Positions 55,829-64,000 of a stretch of DNA of 64,000 nt are shown piece by piece. The stretch's first letter is position 1. Every line of letters starts with the position of its first letter. The position numbers and the translations under genes are program-made. The stretch spans positions 1-64,000 of the forward strand of contig NZ_JACJTT010000002.1 of NCBI RefSeq assembly GCF_014698825.1, read 5' to 3'. The DNA is from Richelia sinica FACHB-800 (GTDB lineage: Bacteria > Cyanobacteriota > Cyanobacteriia > Cyanobacteriales > Nostocaceae). The notes beneath the pieces are model-generated. The model was not told where the DNA came from. It saw only the letters and a list, made by a program, of their open reading frames with translations, and did not search any database.

Positions 55829-56284
55829 ATGCCAACTATTAGTTGCGTCATTCCCATCATCAAGTCACCCCAAGACTACCAAGTCTATCGTATCCATCCC
55901 CGTGATACCAATCGACTAGCCATAATTTTTGATTCTGCCATTGCTAATACTTCCTTAACCTGTTGCCTGGAAATATTTGATGTTGGTGGACAAACACCAC
56001 CTAACCGTCATAACTGGGCAGTAGAAGTATTTTTTATTCTCAAAGGAGAAGGAATTGCTATTTGTGATGGCAAAAAAGTCTCTCTCAAAACAGGAGATAG
56101 CTTATTAGTACCACCTACAGGCATACATTTAATTAAAAATACAGGCATTAATCGTCTTTATACGCTAACATTCATGGTTCCTAACGAAAACTTTTCAGAA
56201 TTAATTCGCAGTGGTATTCCTGAAGAATTAGATGCTGAAGATATGGCAGTATTAGGAAGATTAGATTTTTTCAACCAACGTTGA
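55829..56284 (+). CDS. Cupin domain protein
   Basis: A 151-residue single-cupin protein. Motif 1 reads NRHNWAVEVFFILKGEGIAICDG with His/Glu metal-ligand positions, and motif 2 reads GDSLLVPPTGIHLIKN with the last His. It lies 64 bp downstream of the isochorismatase-like gene on the same strand, so the two are probably one transcript acting on one substrate (inference). The start is the ATG at 55829. Confidence 0.85.
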   Translation: MPTISCVIPIIKSPQDYQVYRIHPRDTNRLAIIFDSAIANTSLTCCLEIFDVGGQTPPNRHNWAVEVFFILKGEGIAICDGKKVSLKTGDSLLVPPTGIHLIKNTGINRLYTLTFMVPNENFSELIRSGIPEELDAEDMAVLGRLDFFNQR

Positions 56285-56353
56285 ATGCAAACAGTAAAGA
56301 ATGGCACATATACAAGTAATATGAAATAACGAAAATGTTGATTAATCTTTGTT

Positions 56354-56710
56354 ATGTCCATTCAAGTCTACGGAATACCCAACTGCGGAACCTGCAAAAA
56401 AGCTTTTAAGTGGCTCCAAGACAACGGTATTGACTATGAGTTTATCAACACCAAAGAAACTCCCCCAACTTTTGAAATGCTGCAAAATTGGGTCAAGTCT
56501 TTGGGTTCTGCTCCCATGCGAAATACCTCTGGTCTATCTTACCGCGCTCTAGGTGATGAAAAAAAGACTTGGACAGATGAGCAGTGGATTGAGGCATTTG
56601 CCAAGGATGCTATGCTGATCAAGCGTCCCCTTTTCCTCTTAAATGGAACTGCTGTCTTAGTAGGTTTCAGAAGCAAAGACGAAGTAATCAGGCAAAAGTT
56701 GGGTCTATAA
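56354..56710 (+). CDS. Spx/MgsR/ArsC-family thioredoxin-fold protein
   Basis: A 118-residue ArsC-like protein. The redox motif CGTC is in VYGIPNCGTCKKAFKWLQDN, and the rest (LSYRALGDEKKTW, LIKRPLFLLNGTAVLVGF) follows the Spx/MgsR/YffB pattern with its LIKRP conserved stretch. The conserved Arg triad of true arsenate reductase is not evident. Family members act as redox-sensing regulators or reductases. The start is the ATG at 56354; it is a single gene convergent with the SDR at 56793. Confidence 0.88.
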   Translation: MSIQVYGIPNCGTCKKAFKWLQDNGIDYEFINTKETPPTFEMLQNWVKSLGSAPMRNTSGLSYRALGDEKKTWTDEQWIEAFAKDAMLIKRPLFLLNGTAVLVGFRSKDEVIRQKLGL

Positions 56711-56792
56711 ACTCACCTAATTTAAGAACCACAAAGTTTTTTGATTAACTGTAGAGATTTTACTGTAAAGTCTCTACAGAATCTATCATTAT

Positions 56793-57611
56793 TCACATTT
56801 GCTCAAACAACCTTGACCAATCAATTATATCAGGTCTTTGTCCTCGATTCACTAACTCAAAAACTTGCCCCACTGTACTAGGAGAAAATAAATTTTCTAC
56901 ACAAGCTGCCGCTACATCAATTCTACTAGCATCACCAATTAATTTATCACCTCTACCTAAGACAACAGCCAATTTACCTTTAGTTTCCGCTTTTAATAAA
57001 GTGTTGAGGTCATAGGAAGTATAAGGCCCATCAATTAACCTCCCTGGACGAATAATTGTATAGGGAAGTCCTGAGTTAATAATTGCTTCTTCTCCTTGCT
57101 GTTTAGCATCTAGTACACCAAAACGATTGAGAATAATAAAAGGAAATTCTTCTTTTCTACTAATTCCACAAGAAGAAACAAAAACAAACCTTTTTAAATT
57201 TCTAGGTGCAGATGCAACTAAATTTTTGACACCTTCTGCATCAACCTTCATTGGCGTATTTCTAGCTTTAGCTGTGCTATATTCAGGATGAAATAACCCT
57301 ATTACCAACTCAATTAAATTGAGAGGTTGGTTAAACTCCCATCTTTGGGAAGGAAAAGCAGTGGTTCCTGTACAGCAAATAATCACACTGACATTCTCCA
57401 TCGCTTCAGACAAAGTATTTGGCTGAAGGATATCACCCACAGCAAAATTTACTGTGTTACCGAACATTTTTTCTGCTTTAGCCTGATTCCGAACCAGTAC
57501 GCGAACTGACAACCCTTTTTCAATCAGTTTCCCAACTACCAATTGACCTACACCACCTGTAGCACCGACAACTAACACCAAGTCTTCACGAGAAATTAAT
57601 ACAGAAGTCAT
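56793..57611 (-). CDS. NAD(P)-binding atypical SDR protein
   Basis: A 272-residue NmrA/atypical-SDR protein. The glycine-rich motif is LVVGATGGVGQLVVGKL with LVRNQAKAEKMFG after strand 2, indicating NADP. The usual YxxxK is replaced by a looser pattern around FVFVSSCGISRKEEFP. Such proteins act as oxidoreductases, epimerases or redox sensors, often in the plastid/cyanobacterial thylakoid. The start is the ATG at 57611. No partner is adjacent. Confidence 0.88.
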   Translation of the reverse strand: MTSVLISREDLVLVVGATGGVGQLVVGKLIEKGLSVRVLVRNQAKAEKMFGNTVNFAVGDILQPNTLSEAMENVSVIICCTGTTAFPSQRWEFNQPLNLIELVIGLFHPEYSTAKARNTPMKVDAEGVKNLVASAPRNLKRFVFVSSCGISRKEEFPFIILNRFGVLDAKQQGEEAIINSGLPYTIIRPGRLIDGPYTSYDLNTLLKAETKGKLAVVLGRGDKLIGDASRIDVAAACVENLFSPSTVGQVFELVNRGQRPDIIDWSRLFEQM

Positions 57612-57690
57612 AACTATTTTTTACAGTATCTGTTGTTACTTTTAACAATAAACTGGGCAAGATATATTGTAGGTAAATGTATCCGTCTTA

Positions 57691-57724
57691 CTCCAGAGTT
57701 ATTTCCGTATCTCTGGAGTTTTTT
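57691..57724 (+). terminator. Intrinsic terminator, possibly of a short RNA
   Basis: CTCCAGAG and CTCTGGAG form an 8-base stem followed by six T (57719-57724). No plus-strand gene precedes it within 980 bp. A TTTAAC-N16-TATATT pair at about 57642-57669 could start a transcript of about 50 bases ending here. I do not recognise such an RNA; it lacks the Yfr1 core. Confidence 0.6.
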
Positions 57725-57874
57725 CTGCATTGTACAAAGATAGAGGAAAATAAATATGAGTTATTTACAAGAAGTTGAATTTGAGCTATGACATCTAGTC
57801 ATATTGTGGTTTAAAATAACTTCTATTTGCATTAATAATATCATTATAAAGTCAAATATTATACGGAAGTATTT

Positions 57875-58000
57875 ATGTCTCAAGAGAAAGATGTGATTAA
57901 GGTCAAAGAAATTTATAGTCAAGATTGTGAATATGGGGGTAACTACCCCAGAGGTATGTTGACCATAGCTACTTTTGTTTCCAGAAAAATTAAACTTTAA
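57875..58000 (+). CDS. Small protein, 41 residues, upstream of NUDIX gene
   Basis: The ATG at 57875 is preceded by GGAAG (5-base spacing) and opens a 41-residue frame (start MSQEKDVIKVKEIY, end VSRKIKL), ending 21 bp before the NUDIX start. Composition is protein-like and mixed in charge. I do not recognise it. It may be translationally linked to the NUDIX gene. Confidence 0.45.
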   Translation: MSQEKDVIKVKEIYSQDCEYGGNYPRGMLTIATFVSRKIKL

Positions 58001-58021
58001 ATACTGATTCACAAGGAATCC

Positions 58022-58447
58022 ATGCCAATGAGCCGAAAAACTACTAAAGTATTGAAACAATCGGGTGTAATCCCGTATCGTGTGCAAAATGGCAAAATAG
58101 AGGTTTTATTAATTACTACTCGTAAACAACAAAGCTGGGTCATTCCCAAAGGTGGACTGTGTAAAGGTATGAGTCCCCATGATTCTGCGGCAAAAGAAGC
58201 CTGGGAAGAAGCGGGAGTGGTGGGTCAGGTGAATACAGAGAAATTAGGTGCTTATAAATATCGTAAGCGTGGTAATACTTATCAAGTAAATTTGTTTTTA
58301 TTACCAGTAGAAACCATATTAGAAGATTGGCCAGAAGCGACAAAAAGAAAAAGGCAGTGGTTGGAGGTCAACCAAGCAGCTAGAATGATTAAAAAACCAT
58401 CGCTGAGAAGAATTATTAAAACCTCTAAAGAGCAAGTAAAAATTTAA
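58022..58447 (+). CDS. NUDIX hydrolase
   Basis: A 141-residue NUDIX protein that hydrolyses nucleoside diphosphates linked to another moiety. The box is seen as GGLCKGMSPHDSAAKEAWEEAGV: the key Glu pair and Gly are present, while the first Glu is Met and the Arg is Lys, as in some diphosphoinositol/diadenosine-polyphosphate types. The N-terminus KQSGVIPYRVQNGKIEVLLI is standard. A terminator follows at 58478-58512. The start may be the ATG at 58022 or at 58028. Confidence 0.9.
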   Translation: MPMSRKTTKVLKQSGVIPYRVQNGKIEVLLITTRKQQSWVIPKGGLCKGMSPHDSAAKEAWEEAGVVGQVNTEKLGAYKYRKRGNTYQVNLFLLPVETILEDWPEATKRKRQWLEVNQAARMIKKPSLRRIIKTSKEQVKI

Positions 58448-58477
58448 ATTTTCTAGTTTTGTATTAACTAGGCTGAG

Positions 58478-58512
58478 AAAAATCCCCTGATACAATAGGG
58501 GATTTTGTTTTT
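58478..58512 (+). terminator. Intrinsic terminator after the NUDIX gene
   Basis: AATCCCCT-gatacaat-AGGGGATT is a perfect 8-base stem followed by TTGTTTTT. It lies 34 bp after the NUDIX stop. Confidence 0.88.
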
Positions 58513-58804
58513 AAACTAGAAAAGTTAACTGCTAAATTTTGACACATTAAATTTGCATAGCAAGAGCAGTAAAGATTAACTTTTCACCATATTTATTTTA
58601 TTTTCGCCAACTTAGATTTAGTTTATCTTATAGATTGATAAGTAGTCGTGCAAAATAAATTTTAGATTTGGGAGAGGGAACAGGCAACAGATAAGGAATA
58701 CAGAATATCAAAAACCCTGTTTTTCAAAGCAGAAATATAAAAATAAATACTGAGCAAATAATATTTTTCAATGAATTAATATTTTCAATATATTTCATGA
58801 ATCT

Positions 58805-58834
58805 CTTAACCTTGAGTTAGTAATTTCTTAATTT
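58805..58834 (+). promoter_or_regulatory. Pho-box-like triple repeat upstream of the phytase gene
   Basis: Three 8-base units spaced by 3 bases: CTTAACCT (58805), GTTAGTAA (58816) and CTTAATTT (58827). The first is identical to the cyanobacterial Pho-box unit and the third fits PyTTAAPyPyT; the second is degenerate. The geometry (11-bp period) is that of SphR/PhoB boxes. It lies 144 bp before the phytase ATG; the rest of the 465-bp gap from 58513 shows no gene. Confidence 0.65.
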
Positions 58835-58977
58835 GGCTACTGTAACTTGATTTTTGTGTGTTACTTCTAATACTTCTATAGGTGCTATTGAATATACTTT
58901 TTTCGGATTATTCAAAAGTATCTATTGAAATTTGAATTCACCAGCTATTTCTCGGAACTTTAGCCATAAATGTAGCC

Positions 58978-61900
58978 ATGAATAATCTCATTCAATTAAA
59001 CCATATTGCTAGTCTTGAGCTAAACGGTGCAGAAATTACAGATTTTGACCCTAAATCAAAACGCCTGTTTGTGACTGGTGAAGTAGAAGGAAAACCCGTT
59101 ATCCAAGTAGTTGATATCTCCAACCCGCTAGAACCAACTAAATTTAACAATATTGATTTATCTAGTTTTGGCGCAGGAGTTCAAAGTGTAGCGGTGAGAA
59201 AAGGGGTAGGAACTGCGAATAGTATTGTTGCTGTAGCTATTTCTGCAAATACAGTTACCGACCCTGGCAAAGTTGTTTTTTTTGATGCTGCTACTTTGAC
59301 CAAACTTGCAGAAGTTACTGTAGGTGCTTTACCTGATATGCTTACTTTTACTCCTGATGGCAGTAAATTACTTGTTGCCAACGAAGGAGAACCAAGTGAA
59401 GATTATACAATTGATCCAGAGGGGTCAATTAGTATTATTGATGTTTCCGGAGACATTACAGCTTTAGATAATACCAAGGTAAAAACTGCTAATTTCACTG
59501 CCTTTAATGGTCAAGAAGCTACATTAAAATCTCAAGGTATTAGGATTTTTGGTAAATTAGCTAATGGTACTAATTCTTCAGCCGCTCAAGATTTTGAACC
59601 AGAGTATATTGCTATTGACCCTGATAATAAAACTGCCTTTGTTACTCTCCAAGAAAATAATGCTTTTGCCGTAGTTGATATTGAAACTGGAACTGTTGAA
59701 AAAATAGTACCTTTGGGATTTAAAAACTATAATTTACCTGGAAATGGGCTAGATGCTAGTGATAAAGATAGCGCCGTTAATGGAGGAATAAATATCAAAA
59801 AATGGAACGTTTTTGGTATGTACCAACCAGATGAAATTAGCTCTTTTCAAGTTGATGGTAAAACCTATTATATTACTGCTAATGAAGGAGATTCTCGCAT
59901 CCGTCCTACGGATGATGGCATTGTCACTGGTAAAGATGAAGGCGATATTTTCAATGAAGAAAGCAGAGTAGATGATGTCACTCTTGATCCCACAGCTTTC
60001 CCAAATGGCGATGAACTGAAGAAAGAAGAAAATTTAGGTCGGTTAGTCATTACTAACACCTTAGGTGATACAGATGGAGATGGTGACTTTGATCAACTTT
60101 ATGCCTATGGTGGTCGTTCTTTTAGTATTTGGAATGACCAAGGTCAGTTAGTATATGATAGTGGTGATCAAATTGAACAATTTTTAGCAAAAGCAACACC
60201 GGAATTGTTCAATGCTAATAATGGTGATCCTGAAGATTTTGATACTCGTTCCGATAATAAAGGCCCAGAACCAGAAGCAGTAATTGTCGGTGTAATCGAT
60301 GGCATACCCTATGGTTTTGTGGGTTTAGAACGTGCTGGTGGAGGTGTAATGGTCTATGACCTGAGTACACCCACTGCCCCGAAATTTGTACAATATATTC
60401 GTTATGAGGATGATATTAGTCCTGAAGGTTTAAAATTTATCTCTGCTGAAAATAGTCCTAATAATCGGCCCTTGTTAGGGGTTGCTAATGAAGTCAGTCA
60501 GACAGTGAGTTTGTATGAAATATTTCCAGCAGCTGCCCCAATCATAGAAACCAGCCCTGATTTATTGGACAATGATGAGCAAGATGCTGATGCAGATGAT
60601 CCAGCTATTTATGTCAATGCGACTAACTCTGCTAATAGTTTCGTCCTGACCGCAGTGAAAAATGCTGGACTGCGAGTTTATGACTTATCTGGCAACTTGT
60701 TACAAACCGTAAATCCTGGCAATATTCGCTACAACAATATTGACTTGCAATATGGGTTTAAATTGGGGAATAATGTAGTAGATATTGCCGTGGCAAGCGA
60801 TCGCAATAATGATAAACTTGCCATCTTCAAAATTAACCCCAACCCCACAGATAGTAAGTATTTAGAAGACATCACCGACAGCAGCATTGGCACTCTTTTC
60901 CAAGCCGCACCCTTCACACCACCCTATGAACCATCCTCCCGTAGTGCTTACGGAGTTGCCCTTTACCGCAGTCCCTTCACCCAAGATTACTACGTCTTCG
61001 TGAATCGTCGAGAAACCGGAGATGTGGCCCAATTCAAATTAATCGATAAAGGTAACGGCAAAATTGGGGCAGAAAGAGTCAGAGAATTTACAATTCCTAC
61101 CACAGCAGACCTAGAACCTCAAACCGAGGGTATGGTTGCTGACCAAGAAACAGGCTTCCTGTACATCGGTCAAGAAAATGTGGGTATTTGGAAATTCTCC
61201 GCAGAACCTGACGGTGGCACTACTGGTAAACTCATTGATAAAGTTAAAGACTTAGGTGGTAGCCATCTAGAAGCAGATGTAGAAGGATTAACCATTTACT
61301 ATGGTCAAAATGGTACCGGCTATCTCCTCACCTCTAGCCAAGGTAACAACACCTTTGTAGCTTACACCCGTGAAGGTAATAACGATTATTTAGGTACCTT
61401 TGCCATTGGTAACAACGGCACAATAGATAGCGTCCAAGAGTCAGACGGTGCAGATGTGGTGAATGTACCTTTAGGCCCCAACTTCCCCTCTGGCCTCTTT
61501 GTCACCCAAGATGGCAGCAACGAACCAGTTGTACTAGATAATGAAGGAGAAAACATCAACTCCAACTTCAAATTCGTACCTTGGGAAAACATTGCTAACG
61601 CTTTTCCTGACCCTCTGAACATCGACACAACTAGTTACGACCCTCGCACACCTCAACTACAGCCAAGGCTAACCAACTACGAATTTACCAACCTGCCTAA
61701 ATTAGGCACAACTTCCACAGGACAAGATATTTTCTTAGGTGGCTTCTCTGGACTATATTTCCAAGGAATTGCTGCTAACGGTAACTGGAAGTTCGTTACC
61801 CACACAGACCGTGGCCCCAATGGTGAACCTACAGGTCAAAACAGACCATTTTTATTACCTAACTTCCAACCAGAAATAATTAGTTTTGAATTAAACCGTA

Positions 61901-63654
61901 CAACTGGTGAAATCAACATCACCAAGAGAACAGGTTTATTCCGTGCAGATGGTACAACGCCCTTAACAGGACTGCCTAACCTACAAGCTGGGACTGGTGG
62001 TACAGCTTATACTGATGAAATTGGCGTTGATTTAAATAATCAACCACTAACTAATGATCCTTTTGGTGCAGACTTAGAAGGTATTGTTGTTGCCAACAAC
62101 GGTGACTATTGGATGGTAGATGAGTATCGTCCAGCAATTTATCACTTTGATAGTAATGGGAAACTCATTGAACGGTTTATTCCCCAAGGAACTGCCACTG
62201 CACCCCAACCAGACCAACCAGCAGGAACATTTGGCACAGAGGTATTACCAGAAGTTTACGCCCAACGCCGTAATAATAGAGGGTTTGAAGCCGTAGCATT
62301 GGAAGGTAACAAACTTTATGCCTTTATTCAAAGTGCGATCGATAATCCTGATAATAGTGGAGATACCACATCCAGAAATTCCCGAAATCTGAGAATTTTG
62401 GAATTTGACATCACATCTAAAACTGTTACTGGCCAATATTTGTATTTACTCGACGATATTACAGGTAGTGGTAACGCCAAAACAGATAAAATTGGCGATG
62501 CAGTTTCATTAGGTAACGGTAAATTTGCCGTCGTTGAACGAGATGACAGGTCTAGTGCAGATGCCAATAAACTTATCTATCAAATCAACTTAGCAGATGC
62601 CACTAACATCCATAATTCTGCTAACTTCTCCTTGCCCAGCGGTAAAACTATTGAACAGTTAACTCTCGCTGAATTAATAGCGGCTAATATCAATCCTGTC
62701 ACCAAAACCCTCATCGCTAATGCTGCTCAACTGGGTTACACTGGGGTGGAGAAATTAGAGGGACTGGCACTAGTCGCACCCAATACCCTAGCGTTAATTA
62801 ATGATAATGACTTCAACATTACCGGCAATACACCCACAGAAAAACTCGGCATTTTAGAACTACCCAATAATCTGCCAATTGTCCCTCAGTTACCTCTGCA
62901 ATTTGCTTCTACCAACAGCGATACTGTCAACTTAGATGCAGAAAAAGTTTTATTTGCTGGTGATGGTGCAGACACAGTAGAAGCAACAGCAGAAAACACC
63001 ATTATTGCTGGCAATGGTGATGACACCGTATTCACAGGTGGTAACTCTTCTGTGTTAGGAGGAGAAGGAAATGACCAAATTTTTATTGGTCAAAATGGTG
63101 ATGCTGGTAATACTAACGCTGATGGTGGCAATGGAGACGACCAGCTAAAAGTAGTTCAAGGTACTAGCGGCAATAATCTTTTTGGGGCAGCAGGTGCTGA
63201 TAATTTGCAAGTAGTAGAAGGTTCAAACCAATTCCTATTTGGTGGGTCTGGTAACGACAACCTCAGCAGTAGTGGCAGTAATAACCGTCTCTATGGTGGT
63301 TCTGGTGATGACCAACTCTACTCAAATCTCAACGACCACTTATTTGGTGGTGATGGTGATGATGTACTGTTTGCAGGTCAACAGGGTGGAAATCGCTTAA
63401 CAGGTGGTACTGGTATTGACCAATTCTGGATTGCTAATAGCACTCTCCCCACTACTAAAAATATTGTGACTGACTTTTCACCAGGAACAGATGTCATTGG
63501 TATGGGTGGTATTACTGGTGTCACTCAATTTAGTGACCTAATTCTCTCTCAAGTAGGTAACGACACCTTATTGAAAATTGGCAATACGGAGGTAGTTTCT
63601 TTATTAGGAGTTACGGCAGCTAATCTCACCGCTAGTAACTTCCAGATTGGATAA
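58978..63654 (+). CDS. Three-domain phytase/esterase-like exoprotein with RTX repeats
   Basis: A 1558-residue secreted enzyme-like protein without signal peptide. Residues about 1-515 form a choice-of-anchor-I beta-propeller domain (LTFTPDGSKLLVANEGEPSE, FGMYQPDEISSF, VGLERAGGGVMVYDLS). Residues about 520-890 are a beta-propeller phytase (DADADDPAIYVNATNSANSF, TAVKNAGLRVYDLSG, DLEPQTEGMVADQETG). Residues about 900-1295 are an esterase-like-phytase domain (GGFSGLYFQG, THTDRGPNGEP, GADLEGIVVANNGDYWMVDE). Residues about 1310-1500 carry RTX calcium nonapeptides (GGSGNDNLS, GGSGDDQLY, GGDGDDVLF). The C-terminal RTX block points to type I secretion. The Pho-box-like upstream region suggests induction by phosphate shortage; it probably frees phosphate from organic esters outside the cell. 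Confidence 0.93.
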   Translation: MNNLIQLNHIASLELNGAEITDFDPKSKRLFVTGEVEGKPVIQVVDISNPLEPTKFNNIDLSSFGAGVQSVAVRKGVGTANSIVAVAISANTVTDPGKVVFFDAATLTKLAEVTVGALPDMLTFTPDGSKLLVANEGEPSEDYTIDPEGSISIIDVSGDITALDNTKVKTANFTAFNGQEATLKSQGIRIFGKLANGTNSSAAQDFEPEYIAIDPDNKTAFVTLQENNAFAVVDIETGTVEKIVPLGFKNYNLPGNGLDASDKDSAVNGGINIKKWNVFGMYQPDEISSFQVDGKTYYITANEGDSRIRPTDDGIVTGKDEGDIFNEESRVDDVTLDPTAFPNGDELKKEENLGRLVITNTLGDTDGDGDFDQLYAYGGRSFSIWNDQGQLVYDSGDQIEQFLAKATPELFNANNGDPEDFDTRSDNKGPEPEAVIVGVIDGIPYGFVGLERAGGGVMVYDLSTPTAPKFVQYIRYEDDISPEGLKFISAENSPNNRPLLGVANEVSQTVSLYEIFPAAAPIIETSPDLLDNDEQDADADDPAIYVNATNSANSFVLTAVKNAGLRVYDLSGNLLQTVNPGNIRYNNIDLQYGFKLGNNVVDIAVASDRNNDKLAIFKINPNPTDSKYLEDITDSSIGTLFQAAPFTPPYEPSSRSAYGVALYRSPFTQDYYVFVNRRETGDVAQFKLIDKGNGKIGAERVREFTIPTTADLEPQTEGMVADQETGFLYIGQENVGIWKFSAEPDGGTTGKLIDKVKDLGGSHLEADVEGLTIYYGQNGTGYLLTSSQGNNTFVAYTREGNNDYLGTFAIGNNGTIDSVQESDGADVVNVPLGPNFPSGLFVTQDGSNEPVVLDNEGENINSNFKFVPWENIANAFPDPLNIDTTSYDPRTPQLQPRLTNYEFTNLPKLGTTSTGQDIFLGGFSGLYFQGIAANGNWKFVTHTDRGPNGEPTGQNRPFLLPNFQPEIISFELNRTTGEINITKRTGLFRADGTTPLTGLPNLQAGTGGTAYTDEIGVDLNNQPLTNDPFGADLEGIVVANNGDYWMVDEYRPAIYHFDSNGKLIERFIPQGTATAPQPDQPAGTFGTEVLPEVYAQRRNNRGFEAVALEGNKLYAFIQSAIDNPDNSGDTTSRNSRNLRILEFDITSKTVTGQYLYLLDDITGSGNAKTDKIGDAVSLGNGKFAVVERDDRSSADANKLIYQINLADATNIHNSANFSLPSGKTIEQLTLAELIAANINPVTKTLIANAAQLGYTGVEKLEGLALVAPNTLALINDNDFNITGNTPTEKLGILELPNNLPIVPQLPLQFASTNSDTVNLDAEKVLFAGDGADTVEATAENTIIAGNGDDTVFTGGNSSVLGGEGNDQIFIGQNGDAGNTNADGGNGDDQLKVVQGTSGNNLFGAAGADNLQVVEGSNQFLFGGSGNDNLSSSGSNNRLYGGSGDDQLYSNLNDHLFGGDGDDVLFAGQQGGNRLTGGTGIDQFWIANSTLPTTKNIVTDFSPGTDVIGMGGITGVTQFSDLILSQVGNDTLLKIGNTEVVSLLGVTAANLTASNFQIG

Positions 63655-63688
63655 TATGGGTTTAACACCTATAAATTAAATGCCTTCA

Positions 63689-63713
63689 CCCCTTCTCTTG
63701 ATAAGAGAAGGGG
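63689..63713. terminator. Hairpin after the phytase gene
   Basis: CCCCTTCTCTT and AAGAGAAGGGG form an 11-base perfect stem with a GAT loop, 35 bp after the phytase stop. It lacks a T-tract, so it may be a bidirectional barrier between the convergent genes rather than a classical terminator. Confidence 0.45.
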
Positions 63714-63791
63714 AATTGCAAATTCTACGTGATTATTCAGGGTATGGCGATTCACTACCGGAAATCATTCACCATATTTATAAAAATAAAA

Positions 63792-64000
63792 TCATGTTTT
63801 ATCAATTACTGCTAAATTTGCAGAAAGTTCATCTTCTTCAAATGAATCTGAATGTAGCCTTTTATTAAATACTTTTAATAAATCTTGGATGGAAACCTCT
63901 TTAACACGAATTCCATCAACATCATAAAATTCTCTAGTTTGATTTTGGGTAATTATCCACACCTGGCGGTTCTTACCTTGTATTTGAAGAGTTTTTTTCT
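63792..64000 (-). CDS. C-terminal part of an unidentified protein (partial)
   Basis: The minus strand is open from the window edge to a TGA at 63792-63794, giving 68 residues including KNRQVWIITQNQTREFYDVD and KEVSIQDLLKVFNKRL. It has protein-like composition and an acidic tail (SFEEDELSANLAVIDKT). No start lies in the window. The family is not recognised. Confidence 0.5.
   Translation of the reverse strand, partial: KKTLQIQGKNRQVWIITQNQTREFYDVDGIRVKEVSIQDLLKVFNKRLHSDSFEEDELSANLAVIDKT

Overview
The window looks like chromosome from a filamentous, heterocyst-forming cyanobacterium (order Nostocales, Nostoc/Anabaena-like). The evidence is a full-length hetR with its known key residues, two psaK genes, an NDH-1 CO2-uptake operon, an acsF / heme oxygenase / hemN tetrapyrrole cluster, the ado-aar alkane pair, many GCGATCGC (HIP1) octamers and several families of short dispersed repeats. 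I see no rRNA, tRNA, CRISPR array, transposase or prophage gene.

Layout. 0-8.3 kb is a minus-strand run: alkaline-phosphatase-superfamily protein, nitrilase-fold protein with a substituted catalytic triad, aldehyde dehydrogenase, DUF3598 protein, hisS, alpha/beta hydrolase, cupin. 8.8-11.4 kb is a PAS/GAF histidine kinase. 11.5-15.5 kb holds a divergent acsF // heme oxygenase-hemN set, the type associated with low-oxygen tetrapyrrole synthesis. 16-20 kb has a GlsB-type membrane protein, a manganese catalase, a DUF3891 protein, a probable unassigned small RNA and an M50/CBS protease. 20-27 kb has two psaK genes, trpF, and the block ado-aar-accA-SDR-folE. 27-32 kb has an ABC permease, pterin dehydratase, a hypothetical protein, moaA and rpsD. 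32-39.5 kb has a secreted Cys-repeat protein, hetR, a coiled-coil/EamA fusion, a Pit transporter and a zinc dehydrogenase. 40-45.5 kb is ndhF-ndhD-CDP-alcohol phosphatidyltransferase-CO2 hydration protein. 46-49 kb has a repeat cluster, a peptidoglycan-binding protein and an SLH porin. 49.6-56 kb is a cobalamin-riboswitch-led cob operon (cobG, cobH, cobI, cbiG-cobJ), then an isochorismatase-like hydrolase and a cupin. 56-64 kb has an Spx/ArsC-like protein, an atypical SDR, a small ORF plus NUDIX hydrolase, and a 1558-residue phytase-type exoprotein preceded by a Pho-box-like triple repeat.

The best leads are: (i) a four-copy dispersed element with TATAGC/GCTATA ends that carries a variable number of AGGTGAC heptamers and in one case supplies the last codons and stop of a gene; (ii) a HetR-site-like inverted repeat upstream of hetR itself; (iii) a CDP-alcohol phosphatidyltransferase inside the CO2-uptake NDH-1 operon; (iv) an unassigned RNA with a clear promoter and terminator at 18.1-18.36 kb; (v) the Pho-box-led three-domain phytase; and (vi) enzymes whose catalytic residues are substituted (nitrilase fold, alpha/beta hydrolase). 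Gene calls rest on motif recognition from the sequence alone; no database search was run.
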